Shown piece after piece: positions 45,710 through 53,880 of a stretch of DNA of 64,000 nt. Under the pieces are notes generated by a model. The model had not been told where the DNA came from. It was given only the letters and a program-made list of their open reading frames with translations, and did not search any database. Each line of letters opens with the position of its first letter. Position 1 is the first letter of the stretch. This stretch comes from Nostoc sp. KVJ20 (GTDB taxonomy: Bacteria; Cyanobacteriota; Cyanobacteriia; Cyanobacteriales; Nostocaceae): contig NZ_KV757603.1 in the NCBI RefSeq assembly GCF_001712795.1, forward strand, positions 63,051 to 127,050. The letters run 5' to 3'. Position numbers and translations under genes: made by a program.

Positions 45710-46623
45710 AAATAAAAATATTAATTCTATCAGCTTTATTACTTACTTTTCTTTCTGGTTGTAAAAATTGTGAGGCTAAAAAAACTTCAAATTCCGCCCA
45801 TATGAAGCAGTTGCTAACAACTAAAAAATGCCCCAAGTGTGATTTAGGTGGTGCTGATTTAACAAATACTGATTTAGCTGGAGCAGATTTAAGAGAAGCT
45901 GAACTGACAGATGCTAAATTAGATGGTGCAAATTTACAAGGATCTGATCTACGCCAAGCAGAGATGCGATGGACTGATAAATCTGAAGATGATCGTGGAG
46001 AATCTGGATTCTCAGAAATCGGTGATATTGATTTTAGTTGTAATGCTGATTATAAAGTTTCTTTAGAGAAAGTTAACTTACAATCAGCTAATCTTTCTGA
46101 TACTAATCTCTCTGGCTTATTTATTTCTGATAGTAATCTCCGTGCTGCAAATTTAAGTGGTGCTAACTTAAAAAGTGCCTACCTTACAGGTTTAGATTTA
46201 ACGGGAGCAAATCTAAATCAAGCTAATTTATCTTACGCGAGCCTCGGCAATGCTAACCTTCAGTCGGCAAACTTACAAAATGCTGATTTAAGCCACAGCG
46301 AATTAATTGTCAATGTCAACTTAAGAAATGTAGATTTAACTGGTGCTAGATTAAATGTCGCAAAATTGGATGGAAATGATTTAAGAGGTGCAAACCTCCG
46401 TGATGTTGACTTTACTCAAAGTAGCGTAGATAGAACAGACTTTCGTCATACTAAAAATCTGACAACCGAGCAGATTAAATTGGCACAAAAATGGGAACAA
46501 GCAGTATACGACGAAGAATTTCGCGCCAAATTAGGGCTACCTGCTTGCAAAACTAGGTTAGGTAAATATTTGGGAGATCCTTTTATTTTTAGTAAAATCA
46601 AGAAAGGATGTTTTCAAAATTAA
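45706..46623 (+). CDS. Pentapeptide-repeat lipoprotein
   Basis: A 305-residue protein beginning with a lipoprotein signal (KIKILILSALLLTFLSGC; lipobox LSGC, Cys19). Two blocks of pentapeptide repeats of the A(D/N)Lxx type follow, about residues 46-90 and 120-240, separated by an insertion (WTDKSEDDRGESGFSEIGDI). Such repeats form a right-handed square beta-helix. A non-repeat tail with Cys (KLGLPACKTRLGKYL) ends the protein. It should be membrane-tethered outside the cytoplasm, unlike most cyanobacterial pentapeptide proteins. Coupled to the CPBP protease gene. Confidence 0.88.
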   Translation: MKIKILILSALLLTFLSGCKNCEAKKTSNSAHMKQLLTTKKCPKCDLGGADLTNTDLAGADLREAELTDAKLDGANLQGSDLRQAEMRWTDKSEDDRGESGFSEIGDIDFSCNADYKVSLEKVNLQSANLSDTNLSGLFISDSNLRAANLSGANLKSAYLTGLDLTGANLNQANLSYASLGNANLQSANLQNADLSHSELIVNVNLRNVDLTGARLNVAKLDGNDLRGANLRDVDFTQSSVDRTDFRHTKNLTTEQIKLAQKWEQAVYDEEFRAKLGLPACKTRLGKYLGDPFIFSKIKKGCFQN

Positions 46624-46675
46624 TCAGTTGCCTTGTTCCCAGGAGTACATATTTGTCAGCTACAGCACACAGCAT
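46598..46675 (-). pseudogene. Remnant of a PIN/VapC-like toxin start
   Basis: A 25-codon frame, MLCAVADKYVLLGTRQLINF in its first 20 residues, begins at an ATG sharing one base with the antitoxin stop (TGATG). The pattern V-A-D-x-x-x-L-L resembles the first strand and catalytic Asp of PIN-domain toxins. It ends after 25 codons, overlapping the 3' end of the pentapeptide lipoprotein gene. I infer a toxin truncated by the rearrangement that brought in the neighbour; the match is short. Confidence 0.35.
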
Positions 46676-46908
46676 CAAATATCCTCCCGTGGAAAATTAG
46701 CCCATTCTTCACTACGGGCTACATCAATTTCCTGTGTGGAAGGTGCGTTTCCTAAATCAGCACAGAGTCCCCATAAGGATTGTCGGGGAAAGTTAGAGAG
46801 TTTATCTGTTAACTCGCGTTCTATATCAGGAGCAATTTGCTGGATCAAACGTATCTTGTCCACAGTTGAAAGCTGCTTTGCTAGTCTGATAATTTCTTTT
46901 AGGCTCAC
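46675..46908 (-). CDS. Orphan antitoxin-like protein
   Basis: A 77-residue acidic protein: MSLKEIIRLAKQLSTVDKIR, LIQQIAPDIEREL, then LWGLCADLGNAPSTQEIDVA and the ending SEEWANFPREDI. This pattern is common in cyanobacteria as the small upstream gene of a type II toxin-antitoxin pair with a PIN-domain toxin. Here the downstream partner is missing or truncated (see the remnant entry). The intact frame suggests it is still maintained, possibly as an anti-addiction remnant. Confidence 0.7.
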   Translation of the reverse strand: MSLKEIIRLAKQLSTVDKIRLIQQIAPDIERELTDKLSNFPRQSLWGLCADLGNAPSTQEIDVARSEEWANFPREDI

Positions 46909-46978
46909 AAACTTTCACCTGCTTCATCTGCGAAAATTTTAACAATAGCCAAGTATACTGGGCTTTTTGGTGCAATCT

Positions 46979-47617
46979 TTACGCAAGCGTCTCAACCACT
47001 GTCCCCACCACACATGCTTTATTCAAATTAACGCCGCTTAAATTTGCACCTTCTAACTCTGCACAGAGTAAATTCGCTCCCGTCAAATTCGCCCCCGCCA
47101 AATTCGCCCCCCGCAAGTCAGCTTCTTCCAGGTTTGCTTCACTCAATAAAGCCCCTTGCAAATCGGCGCGACTCAAGTCTGCACCTTTGAGATTTGCCCC
47201 TGTTAGGTTTGCACCGCGCAAGTCAGCACCGCGCAAGTCTACGCCTTGCAAGTTCACATTCATCAAATTGGCGCCACTCAAGAAAGCACCCACCAATGAC
47301 ACATCACTAAGTCTTGCTCCCATCAAGTTAGCGCCGCGCAAATTACTACCCCGCAAGTCAGCGCCCGTTAAATCTGCTTGCATCAGGTTTGCTCCCATCA
47401 GATTCGCCCGCAAGTCAGTTGCTTGGAGGTTGGCTCCCATCAAATTCGCCCCTTCCAAATGTCCACCTTCGAGCTTAGAACCAGCAAAATTAGCACCTAC
47501 AAGGGTAGCGCCAGCAAGATTAATCCGGCTTAAATCCAGTCGGGAGAGTTCCTCGTCTTCTAAATTTGCGCCTGGAAGTTGTTTGAGTTTTCCTAATCTA
47601 ATGGTTTCAATATTCAT
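46979..47617 (-). CDS. Cytoplasmic pentapeptide-repeat protein
   Basis: A 212-residue protein, nearly all pentapeptide repeats of the A(N/D)LxG type (for example GANLMGANLQATDLRANLMG), running from about residue 15 to 205. It has no signal peptide. One repeat is short by a residue near ATDLRANLMG, which would interrupt the helix. The start overlaps the stop of the DICT gene by four bases (ATGA), so it is translationally coupled. Function unknown; the fold is a scaffold or interaction surface. Confidence 0.87.
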   Translation of the reverse strand: MNIETIRLGKLKQLPGANLEDEELSRLDLSRINLAGATLVGANFAGSKLEGGHLEGANLMGANLQATDLRANLMGANLMQADLTGADLRGSNLRGANLMGARLSDVSLVGAFLSGANLMNVNLQGVDLRGADLRGANLTGANLKGADLSRADLQGALLSEANLEEADLRGANLAGANLTGANLLCAELEGANLSGVNLNKACVVGTVVETLA

Positions 47618-49002
47618 GTAAAGTAACTACTAATCTCTTCACTGATCTTGCTGTGGCTATCCCATTGGGAATCAAGTATCCAGATGCCGGCGCTGAATTT
47701 GGGTGTCATCAAGGGTAAGTCGAGTCCTTGTTGTAAACCCATAACTAATAAAGCTAGGGTATCTACAAGTTTAGGGTCAAAGCGCGTAGATTCTTGCTGT
47801 TTGCACTCATCTAAAGCTTGAGTAAATATCTGTTCCCGGCTTTGATTTGACGATTTTCGCTGATTGACTCGCCACTGAAAGTCTGCCAATAATGCCAAAA
47901 TTCTCGACTCTAGGGGAATTTCATCTCCAGCTAAACCTGCTGGTTCCCCTGTGCCATTCCACCACTCGCTTTGGTGAGTAATAATTTGGGCAACTGCTCG
48001 TAATCTTGGCATAGTTCGCAATACTTGCGCCCCTGGTATTAAAGGACAACTGGGGGCATCTTCTTGATAGCGTGTTGGTATATTACCAGAAGTCAGGACA
48101 CTTTCGGCATTTTGTAATGGATCTATGCGATGTAACAAAGCCGCTAGCCGCAATCTCTTAATCTGCCATGCGGGAAGATCCAAAAGCTGGGCGATCGCTT
48201 CAGCAAGTACTACTACTTCCGCAGCTGCCATTGGATTGTTGACATCTGCCATATCCATCAGTTGCGCCATTCGCAAAAAGGCTTGGATTTCGTTAGAAAC
48301 CAAGTTGCGATCCAGCGTTTGTTTCTGAAGCGCTGTAGGGATAGATAAATTCTCTTGCCCAGTCTGGAGGTAATCTACTACACGAGAGACAACTGCACCT
48401 AAATTTTGGGATCTATCCATTGACGGTACAATTTGCTGCTTATCGCTTGTGAGTTTTTCCGCCAATTCTGGGTTGTATTTTTTGATGTGAGCGATCGCAA
48501 TTTCTGCTGTCTCTTGTACTAACTCTGGCTCAAATGTCCACAAGCCATAAAATTTACGCTCTAAATCTGATGTCGGTACTCCAGCGCTGCCATAATCAGC
48601 TTCAGATAATTCTTGACAAATTACCATTGCTGTGTATTTAGACGATAAAATAATTAAGTGCCACTCTTGCGCCACCGGATCGCCTGCATCTAATCCTACC
48701 AAGTCTACATTGGGTAGCTGGCTGGTAGGATGTTCAGCAAAGCCAGATTCCGCAGCTGCCATAATCGCAATTTCGCGGCTGTACTGGGCGATGTCTGCAT
48801 ATCGATCAGCTTCTTGTAGATACCATTTACCTTGTTGAAAAGCTGTAATGACTAAGGGTGTACCGTCATCGGTTAAGATATGGTCTTCTAAAGCGTGGCA
48901 CAGGGCAACTAAGGTATTTTTGTAGTAAACACCGAATCGAATTGGCCTGGTGGTATGACGATGGGCTGCTTCAAGCTGTTGTAGGATTGAACCTTCTAAC
49001 AT
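47614..49002 (-). CDS. DICT domain protein with degenerate HD-GYP-like C-terminus
   Basis: About 462 residues. The N-terminal half matches the DICT sensory domain of cyanobacterial signalling proteins (SILQQLEAAHRHTTRPIRFG, VALCHALEDHIL, and the block EWHLIILSSKYTAMVICQEL). The C-terminal half looks like an HD-GYP domain, but its HD pair reads HR (LRLAALLHRID) and the GYP motif reads GEP (WWNGTGEPAGLAGDEIPLES), so c-di-GMP hydrolysis is doubtful. I start at ATG 49002 (MLEGSILQ); an in-frame ATG at 49032 adds ten residues. Coupled to the pentapeptide gene downstream and 57-87 bases from the radical SAM gene upstream. Confidence 0.8.
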   Translation of the reverse strand: MLEGSILQQLEAAHRHTTRPIRFGVYYKNTLVALCHALEDHILTDDGTPLVITAFQQGKWYLQEADRYADIAQYSREIAIMAAAESGFAEHPTSQLPNVDLVGLDAGDPVAQEWHLIILSSKYTAMVICQELSEADYGSAGVPTSDLERKFYGLWTFEPELVQETAEIAIAHIKKYNPELAEKLTSDKQQIVPSMDRSQNLGAVVSRVVDYLQTGQENLSIPTALQKQTLDRNLVSNEIQAFLRMAQLMDMADVNNPMAAAEVVVLAEAIAQLLDLPAWQIKRLRLAALLHRIDPLQNAESVLTSGNIPTRYQEDAPSCPLIPGAQVLRTMPRLRAVAQIITHQSEWWNGTGEPAGLAGDEIPLESRILALLADFQWRVNQRKSSNQSREQIFTQALDECKQQESTRFDPKLVDTLALLVMGLQQGLDLPLMTPKFSAGIWILDSQWDSHSKISEEISSYFT

Positions 49003-49089
49003 GGGATTTGGTAAAAATAACCGCAGAGGCACTGAGGAAGATAGAGGGAGAAATTCAGAATTCTGAATTTCCCCACATTTTAGTGTTTT

Positions 49090-50682
49090 CTAGGATACAC
49101 CCGCTAACTGTTTTTCTTTCGTCTCTAATGGTGCTGTCAGTGCTGCTTCTAAGTCAGCACAACCCAGTTTTTCTTCTAAGATTTTCATGACTTCGCGTCC
49201 GAAGTCGTTGGGGTTTTGTTGCCAAGCTTGCAAGCAGACTTCGCCGAAGAATGAACCAAGGGGTTCGGGATTCCAGAGAAGTTTTTTGGCTGTCCACGGC
49301 ATCAAACTCATTGGATCGTATCCTGGTTTGAGGATGCCTTCTTTGAAAGCGTATTCTTCTAAATGGGTATGGGGTTGTAGTCCAATAAAGAAAATGGCGG
49401 GTTCGACTTTATCAGCACCAAAAATCCGTTCTAGTTCGCGGTGGTAAGCGATGGTTTGACGGATGGTTTCGGGACGTTCGTCAATCACGTTAAAGGAGTA
49501 ATTTACGGAAACTACGTCGTTGAAACCAGCAGCTTTTAAGTCACGGCAGTTTTGCAAGACGGTTCGCAAGTTATACCCCATCCGCATTTTCCGCACGAGT
49601 TCTTGAGAACCACTGGTAATCCCGATTTCAAAGTAGTTCATCCCGGTTTTCGCCATCAAGTCACACAACTCTGGTGTCAAATTGTCGGCTCTGATATATG
49701 CTGCCCAGTGGATATCTGTCATACCAGAATCGACGATTTTTTGCAATAGTTCTACAGCATCGGGGATAAATTTTTTCGCGGGGATGAATTGGGCATCGGT
49801 AAACCAGAAATTGCGAATGCCGCGATCGTATAATTGGCGCATCTCAGCAACTACTTCATCTGCTGGGTTAATGCGTACTTGTTTGCCTTCGACGACGGTG
49901 TAGACGCAATAACAACAGTTGTGAGGACAACCACGCTTCGTTTGTACACCTATATAAAAGTCTTGTTCTTGCAGGTAAAAGTTAAATTCCGGCCAGATGC
50001 TTTCGATATAGTCGTAGTTACAAGCTGTTTTTTCTATTGGGGTGGGTTGTTCGTGAATTAGCCGTTTTCGTGGTTGAGTTTCTCCGGCAACGTAACAGCG
50101 TTCATCTCGAAAATCTCTGCCACTTAAAAGTTTTTCCAGCAGAGTTTCGCCTTCACCCACAGAAATAATTGTTCCTTGGGGTAAGCTTTTACCCAATTGT
50201 TCGTAAAATACACTGACTGCACCGCCACCGACAACTACACGAGCATCAGAATTATATTTTTGGGCACGCTTTAAACCGCGTTTGATTAAGCCCTGATTTT
50301 GCCACAACTCTACATAGTAAGCGATGAAGATTCGCAAACCGCCCAATCCCCCACGTAGTTTCAGTAGAGGATTCTTGGCGTAGTAAAATTCAAAGGCGTT
50401 TTGCAGTGGGTTGCCACCACGTCCACCAACTGGGGCATAAATTTGAATATCCCGCCAAGAGAATACTAGTAGTGTCGGTTTAAATTCATCAATACAGCGA
50501 TCCAGAGCCGAACTGTAATCTAAAGGTGGCACTGTTCCTAAATCAAAGATGCGCTGTTCAATATTAGGAAACTGCTTGTGGACATGATCGCTCAGGTAGA
50601 CAACCCCAATAGGAAAGATGGGGTTACAAGGAAGGCGAACGTAAAGAATTCGATTTTCCATCATCTGTGTTTTAACTTCCAT
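49090..50682 (-). CDS. B12-binding-like radical SAM protein
   Basis: About 530 residues. The N-terminal third resembles a cobalamin-binding Rossmann domain (RILYVRLPCNPIFPIGVVYL; ARVVVGGGAVSVFYEQLG; GTIISVGEGETLLEKLL). The radical SAM core has CPHNCCYC (CxxxCxxC) near residue 260, then FWFTDAQFIPAKKFI and the ITSGSQELVRKMRMGYNLRT block. The reaction is unknown; relatives include methyltransferases and cyclases. Start candidates are 50715, 50682, 50664 and 50661; the conserved region begins at MMENRILYV, and I use 50682. Likely first gene of the DICT-pentapeptide run. Confidence 0.8.
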   Translation of the reverse strand: MEVKTQMMENRILYVRLPCNPIFPIGVVYLSDHVHKQFPNIEQRIFDLGTVPPLDYSSALDRCIDEFKPTLLVFSWRDIQIYAPVGGRGGNPLQNAFEFYYAKNPLLKLRGGLGGLRIFIAYYVELWQNQGLIKRGLKRAQKYNSDARVVVGGGAVSVFYEQLGKSLPQGTIISVGEGETLLEKLLSGRDFRDERCYVAGETQPRKRLIHEQPTPIEKTACNYDYIESIWPEFNFYLQEQDFYIGVQTKRGCPHNCCYCVYTVVEGKQVRINPADEVVAEMRQLYDRGIRNFWFTDAQFIPAKKFIPDAVELLQKIVDSGMTDIHWAAYIRADNLTPELCDLMAKTGMNYFEIGITSGSQELVRKMRMGYNLRTVLQNCRDLKAAGFNDVVSVNYSFNVIDERPETIRQTIAYHRELERIFGADKVEPAIFFIGLQPHTHLEEYAFKEGILKPGYDPMSLMPWTAKKLLWNPEPLGSFFGEVCLQAWQQNPNDFGREVMKILEEKLGCADLEAALTAPLETKEKQLAGVS

Positions 50683-50715
50683 CTTGCCAATCTGTGGAGA
50701 AAGCGAGAGAAACAT

Positions 50716-51269
50716 CTAGTCTTACAGTGTGTGCTTGTTTTATTTGGTTTTATTTATCACAATCGTGCTTGACATTTCAGCCGATTGTTGGTATTAGAAA
50801 CCTGCTGTTAGCAACTGCGGAAAACGCTAAAATTGCTGTGCATAAAACATACATAGAATCTATAGAGAGGTTTATGAAGACATTTTTCATATAGCTTTAC
50901 CATAACATCGAGTTTATTCATTAAGTGATGATCCCAGGCGATTAATTCTGAGATAGATGAAACAGCAAAACTCACTTCCTCGCTATGATAAAAGGAAGGG
51001 GATCGTTGTTATGTCAATTCCCTAACAATCTGCTTTCAGAGAATTGAAGCTTTTATACCAGGATAAAATATTAAAAACTTTTATTTATAGTGTATAATTC
51101 CGAAAAAGGTGTGAATAATTACAAAATTTTCATAACTAAAAATATATCTTTAGACAGAAATAATCTACAAATACTCAGTTGGTATTCGCAGTTACAACAA
51201 CTGGGGATCAGTGGATGCTAGGCTTGGCTAGTGTAATGTAAAATTGTGGCGTAAAGCTCCTCAGCAGTT
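50716..51269. other. Divergent spacer without recognised gene
   Basis: An AT-rich stretch between the radical SAM gene and the DUF1830 gene. I see no repeat array, hairpin with a T-run or credible open frame. Confidence 0.5.
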
Positions 51270-51665
51270 ATGGCTCAAATATTAGATCCTCTACCACCTG
51301 AGCAATCAGGAAAAATTCTCTGCTGCTACATTAATGCCACGAGCAAAATACAGGTAGCTCGCATCTGCAATATTCCCAACTGGTACTTTGAAAGGGTTGT
51401 TTTCCCTGGACAACGTTTAGTTTTTGAAGCTCCGCGAAAAGGTCAAGTGGAGATTCATACAGGGATGATGGCAAGTGCAATTTTATCCGATAAGATTCCG
51501 TGCGATCGCCTGATGCTCGAAGAACCCAGTACTTATGAGTTTGATACAGACTCATCAGATGGAAAAGACCCTATTAATACCAAATTAATGGTGCAGCAAA
51601 TTAATACAAAAATCGGAGATACTACAAAACCCTTGCAAATCCTTGGTTTAGCATCGGTTGATTAA
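51270..51665 (+). CDS. DUF1830 family protein
   Basis: A 131-residue protein of the cyanobacterial DUF1830 family as I recognise it: ILCCYINATSKIQVARICNI, NWYFERVVFPGQRLVFEAP and VEIHTGMMASAILSDKIPC. It has paired Cys (CC) early and one later Cys. The C-terminal 35 residues are polar and variable. No membrane segment. Unknown function. Confidence 0.82.
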   Translation: MAQILDPLPPEQSGKILCCYINATSKIQVARICNIPNWYFERVVFPGQRLVFEAPRKGQVEIHTGMMASAILSDKIPCDRLMLEEPSTYEFDTDSSDGKDPINTKLMVQQINTKIGDTTKPLQILGLASVD

Positions 51666-51730
51666 AAAAAACAATTTTATCTAAATTTAAGGGTTGCTAA
51701 TTCAGCAGCCCTTTTTGTTTATATATTTAT

Positions 51731-51760
51731 TGGTCATTTGTCATTTGTCATTTGTCATTA
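51731..51760. repeat. TCATTTG heptamer array
   Basis: Four units followed by C-rich low-complexity sequence to about 51795, just before the next ATG. The upstream open frame of the next gene passes through it and is not counted as coding. Confidence 0.85.
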
Positions 51761-51810
51761 ATTATCCTCCTCTGCTCTCCTGCCCCCCACTCTCATTTAC
51801 AATCAATCTT

Positions 51811-52272
51811 ATGAATCTGCCTTCATTTCTTTGGTTGTGGAAAATAGCCGCCTGGTCTATGGGGTTGTCCCTGCTGGCATATCTGATGTTAGCAGTCACC
51901 GGCGTTTGGATGTTTCGGGCGAGAACTTCGCAGCAATTTCCTTTTATCACGCCATTTATGGGCGGTAATAAAGGGGTGCGATCGCTCCACTATGCAATGG
52001 GCATCAGCATGGTAAGTTTAGTGCTACTGTTGCTAGCGATCGGCATTGTTGGCACTTGGGGGCACTTTGGTTCACTAGGACACTCGTCACACTTAGTTGC
52101 TGGGTTAATAGTCGTAGCATTAGTTTTACTATCTGCTTTTAGCGCCACACAAATTAGTGTCAGACGACCTTGGGCTAGACCCTTACACATCGGCGTAAAT
52201 ATTATTCTATTTATAGGATTTGCCTGGGTATCCCTTACTGGTTGGATTGTAGTACAAAAGTATTTACCCTAA
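51811..52272 (+). CDS. DUF4079-like four-helix membrane protein
   Basis: A 153-residue integral membrane protein with four hydrophobic segments (about 8-33, 57-82, 92-112 and 126-147). Several histidines lie near the membrane surfaces (SLHYAMG, GHFGSLGHSSH, PLHIG), an arrangement seen in di-haem or cytochrome b-like proteins; this resembles the DUF4079 group of cyanobacteria. Function unknown. The open frame begins at 51694 within repeats; ATG 51811 is preferred. Confidence 0.75.
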   Translation: MNLPSFLWLWKIAAWSMGLSLLAYLMLAVTGVWMFRARTSQQFPFITPFMGGNKGVRSLHYAMGISMVSLVLLLLAIGIVGTWGHFGSLGHSSHLVAGLIVVALVLLSAFSATQISVRRPWARPLHIGVNIILFIGFAWVSLTGWIVVQKYLP

Positions 52273-52274
52273 AA

Positions 52275-52309
52275 AATTACGAATTACGAATTACGAATTA
52301 CGAATTATT
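52275..52309. repeat. GAATTAC heptamer array
   Basis: Almost five units of ATTACGA directly behind the DUF4079-like gene. Confidence 0.9.
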
Positions 52310-52389
52310 AAAGTGGCATACCTTATTTGCAACACTCCAGCTAAAACATAGACCTACCCTACAATGAAGAAAAACATTGTAATTGAGCC

Positions 52390-52956
52390 GTGACAGCAAA
52401 CTCAGCCAATATCTCAGCTTCTATTTTTCGTCTGTCTCCTTTGATTCGGATAACGTTGCTGAGTCTATACATAGCACTCACAGTCCCATTACCTTTTTTA
52501 TCGCAGGTAACAGCCGCACCCGTACCTCCAGAATTATTGTGGATAGGAATTGGCATCGGTTTAGTTGCCTTGTACGCAGTATTAACTGAACAAGTAATGG
52601 TAGATGACGAGGGAATTCAGGTTACTTACCCCGCTTGGGTGCCGAGGTTTTTTCGTAAAGGCTGGTATTTACCTTGGTCACAAGTCAAAGAGATAAAACC
52701 CCGCAGCACTGGACAAGGAGGGCTAGTTTATTACTTCCTCAGCCAGGATGGGAAAGCTTATTTATTACCGATGCGTGTAGCTGGATTTGCCCGTTTGGTG
52801 CAAATTGTCCAAGCAAAAACGAGCATTGACACCACAGATGTTCGCCCTTTAGCGCAGCCGTGGATGTACCTGATTTTACTGGGATGCACACTGCTGCTAC
52901 TATTAGTCGATGGTTGGGCGATCGCTACAGCATTAACTACTGCACAATTAACTTAA
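52390..52956 (+). CDS. Hypothetical membrane protein with PH-like domain
   Basis: A 188-residue protein starting with GTG. Hydrophobic segments at about 18-36 and 48-66 precede a soluble part (VMVDDEGIQVTYPAWVPRFF, RKGWYLPWSQVKEIKPRS), which resembles a bacterial PH (DUF304-type) beta domain. A final membrane helix lies at about 158-180. Unknown function. The ABC ATPase follows closely on the same strand and could be functionally linked. Confidence 0.72.
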   Translation: MTANSANISASIFRLSPLIRITLLSLYIALTVPLPFLSQVTAAPVPPELLWIGIGIGLVALYAVLTEQVMVDDEGIQVTYPAWVPRFFRKGWYLPWSQVKEIKPRSTGQGGLVYYFLSQDGKAYLLPMRVAGFARLVQIVQAKTSIDTTDVRPLAQPWMYLILLGCTLLLLLVDGWAIATALTTAQLT

Positions 52957-52978
52957 AATTGGGTATGGGTATTGTTTT

Positions 52979-53004
52979 CTCCCCACTCCCCACTCCCCAC
53001 TCCC
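52979..53004. repeat. CCCCACT heptamer array
   Basis: Three and a half units directly upstream of, or within the first codons of, the ABC ATPase gene. Confidence 0.85.
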
Positions 53005-53778
53005 TTGAACACAGCAAAAGCCACACTCAGGCTAGAGCAAGTTAATCTGTTTACAAAGCTGAAAACCCAACTTCCTGGCAATCAGCAGGGATACGCCATA
53101 TTGCAGGATATTTCCTTTGAGGCATCCCAAGGCGATCGCATTGTAATTGTAGGCCCAGTAGGCGCTGGAAAAACTTCGTTATTACGCCTTATCAACCGCC
53201 TAATTGAACCCACAAGTGGTAAACTCTATCTCGAAAATCAAGAATATCGCCAAATTCCTGTCATCCAGCTACGCCAAATAGTGACACTTGTATTGCAAGA
53301 ATCTAAACTGTTGGGGATGACAGTTGGGCAATCCTTGGCTTATCCTTTAGTTTTGCGTGGTTTGCCCAAACAGACAATTCAGCAACGAGTCAATTACTGG
53401 ACAGACCAACTGCACATTCCCAATGAATGGTTAGGGCGAACAGAGGTGCAACTTTCTGCGGGACAACGACAACTAGTAGCGATCGCTCGTGCTTTAGTCA
53501 TCCAGCCTAAAATATTATTATTAGACGAGCCAACCTTTGCCCTAGATGCTGGTACGGCTACTTATCTAATGCAAATCTTAACCCAGTTGAGTCAAACTCA
53601 TCAAACCACAATTCTGATGGTAAATCACCAACTGGAACTAGCCCAGATGTTTTGCAATCGGTTATTACACCTGCAACAAGGTCATTTATTCGCAAATCAA
53701 ACAGCCTCAGAGATAGACTGGATTGAATTACGAAAAAGCCTGATTCAAGCAACAGAGCAAGACGATTTTGGATTTTAA
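53005..53778 (+). CDS. ABC transporter ATP-binding protein
   Basis: A roughly 257-residue ABC ATPase. Walker A is GPVGAGKTS, the Q-loop is LVLQES, the signature is LSAGQRQLVAIARAL, Walker B is ILLLDEPTFALDA, and the H-loop is MVNHQLE, all intact. It resembles the YbbL/FetA type that pairs with a separate permease; no permease gene is adjacent, only the PH-like membrane protein just upstream. The start is uncertain: open frame from TTG 52972 translates the CCCCACT repeats, so TTG 53005 is preferred. Confidence 0.85.
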   Translation: MNTAKATLRLEQVNLFTKLKTQLPGNQQGYAILQDISFEASQGDRIVIVGPVGAGKTSLLRLINRLIEPTSGKLYLENQEYRQIPVIQLRQIVTLVLQESKLLGMTVGQSLAYPLVLRGLPKQTIQQRVNYWTDQLHIPNEWLGRTEVQLSAGQRQLVAIARALVIQPKILLLDEPTFALDAGTATYLMQILTQLSQTHQTTILMVNHQLELAQMFCNRLLHLQQGHLFANQTASEIDWIELRKSLIQATEQDDFGF

Positions 53779-53794
53779 ATTTTGGATGAGTCAA

Positions 53795-53880
53795 TTGTCA
53801 TTGGGCATGGGGCATTGGGTATTGGGCATTGGACATAAGTTATTTTCCTCATCTCCCTCATATCCCACTCCCCATTTCCA
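53795..53880. repeat. CATTGGG-type repeats between convergent genes
   Basis: CATTGGGCATGGGGCATTGG and related units at 53799-53833, then a C-rich stretch, lie between the ABC ATPase and the response regulator genes, which converge. Confidence 0.6.

Noticed and set aside
52972..53004. First 11 codons of the ABC ATPase frame
   Set aside because: They translate CCCCACT repeats from a TTG; the next TTG (53005) directly precedes the conserved domain.
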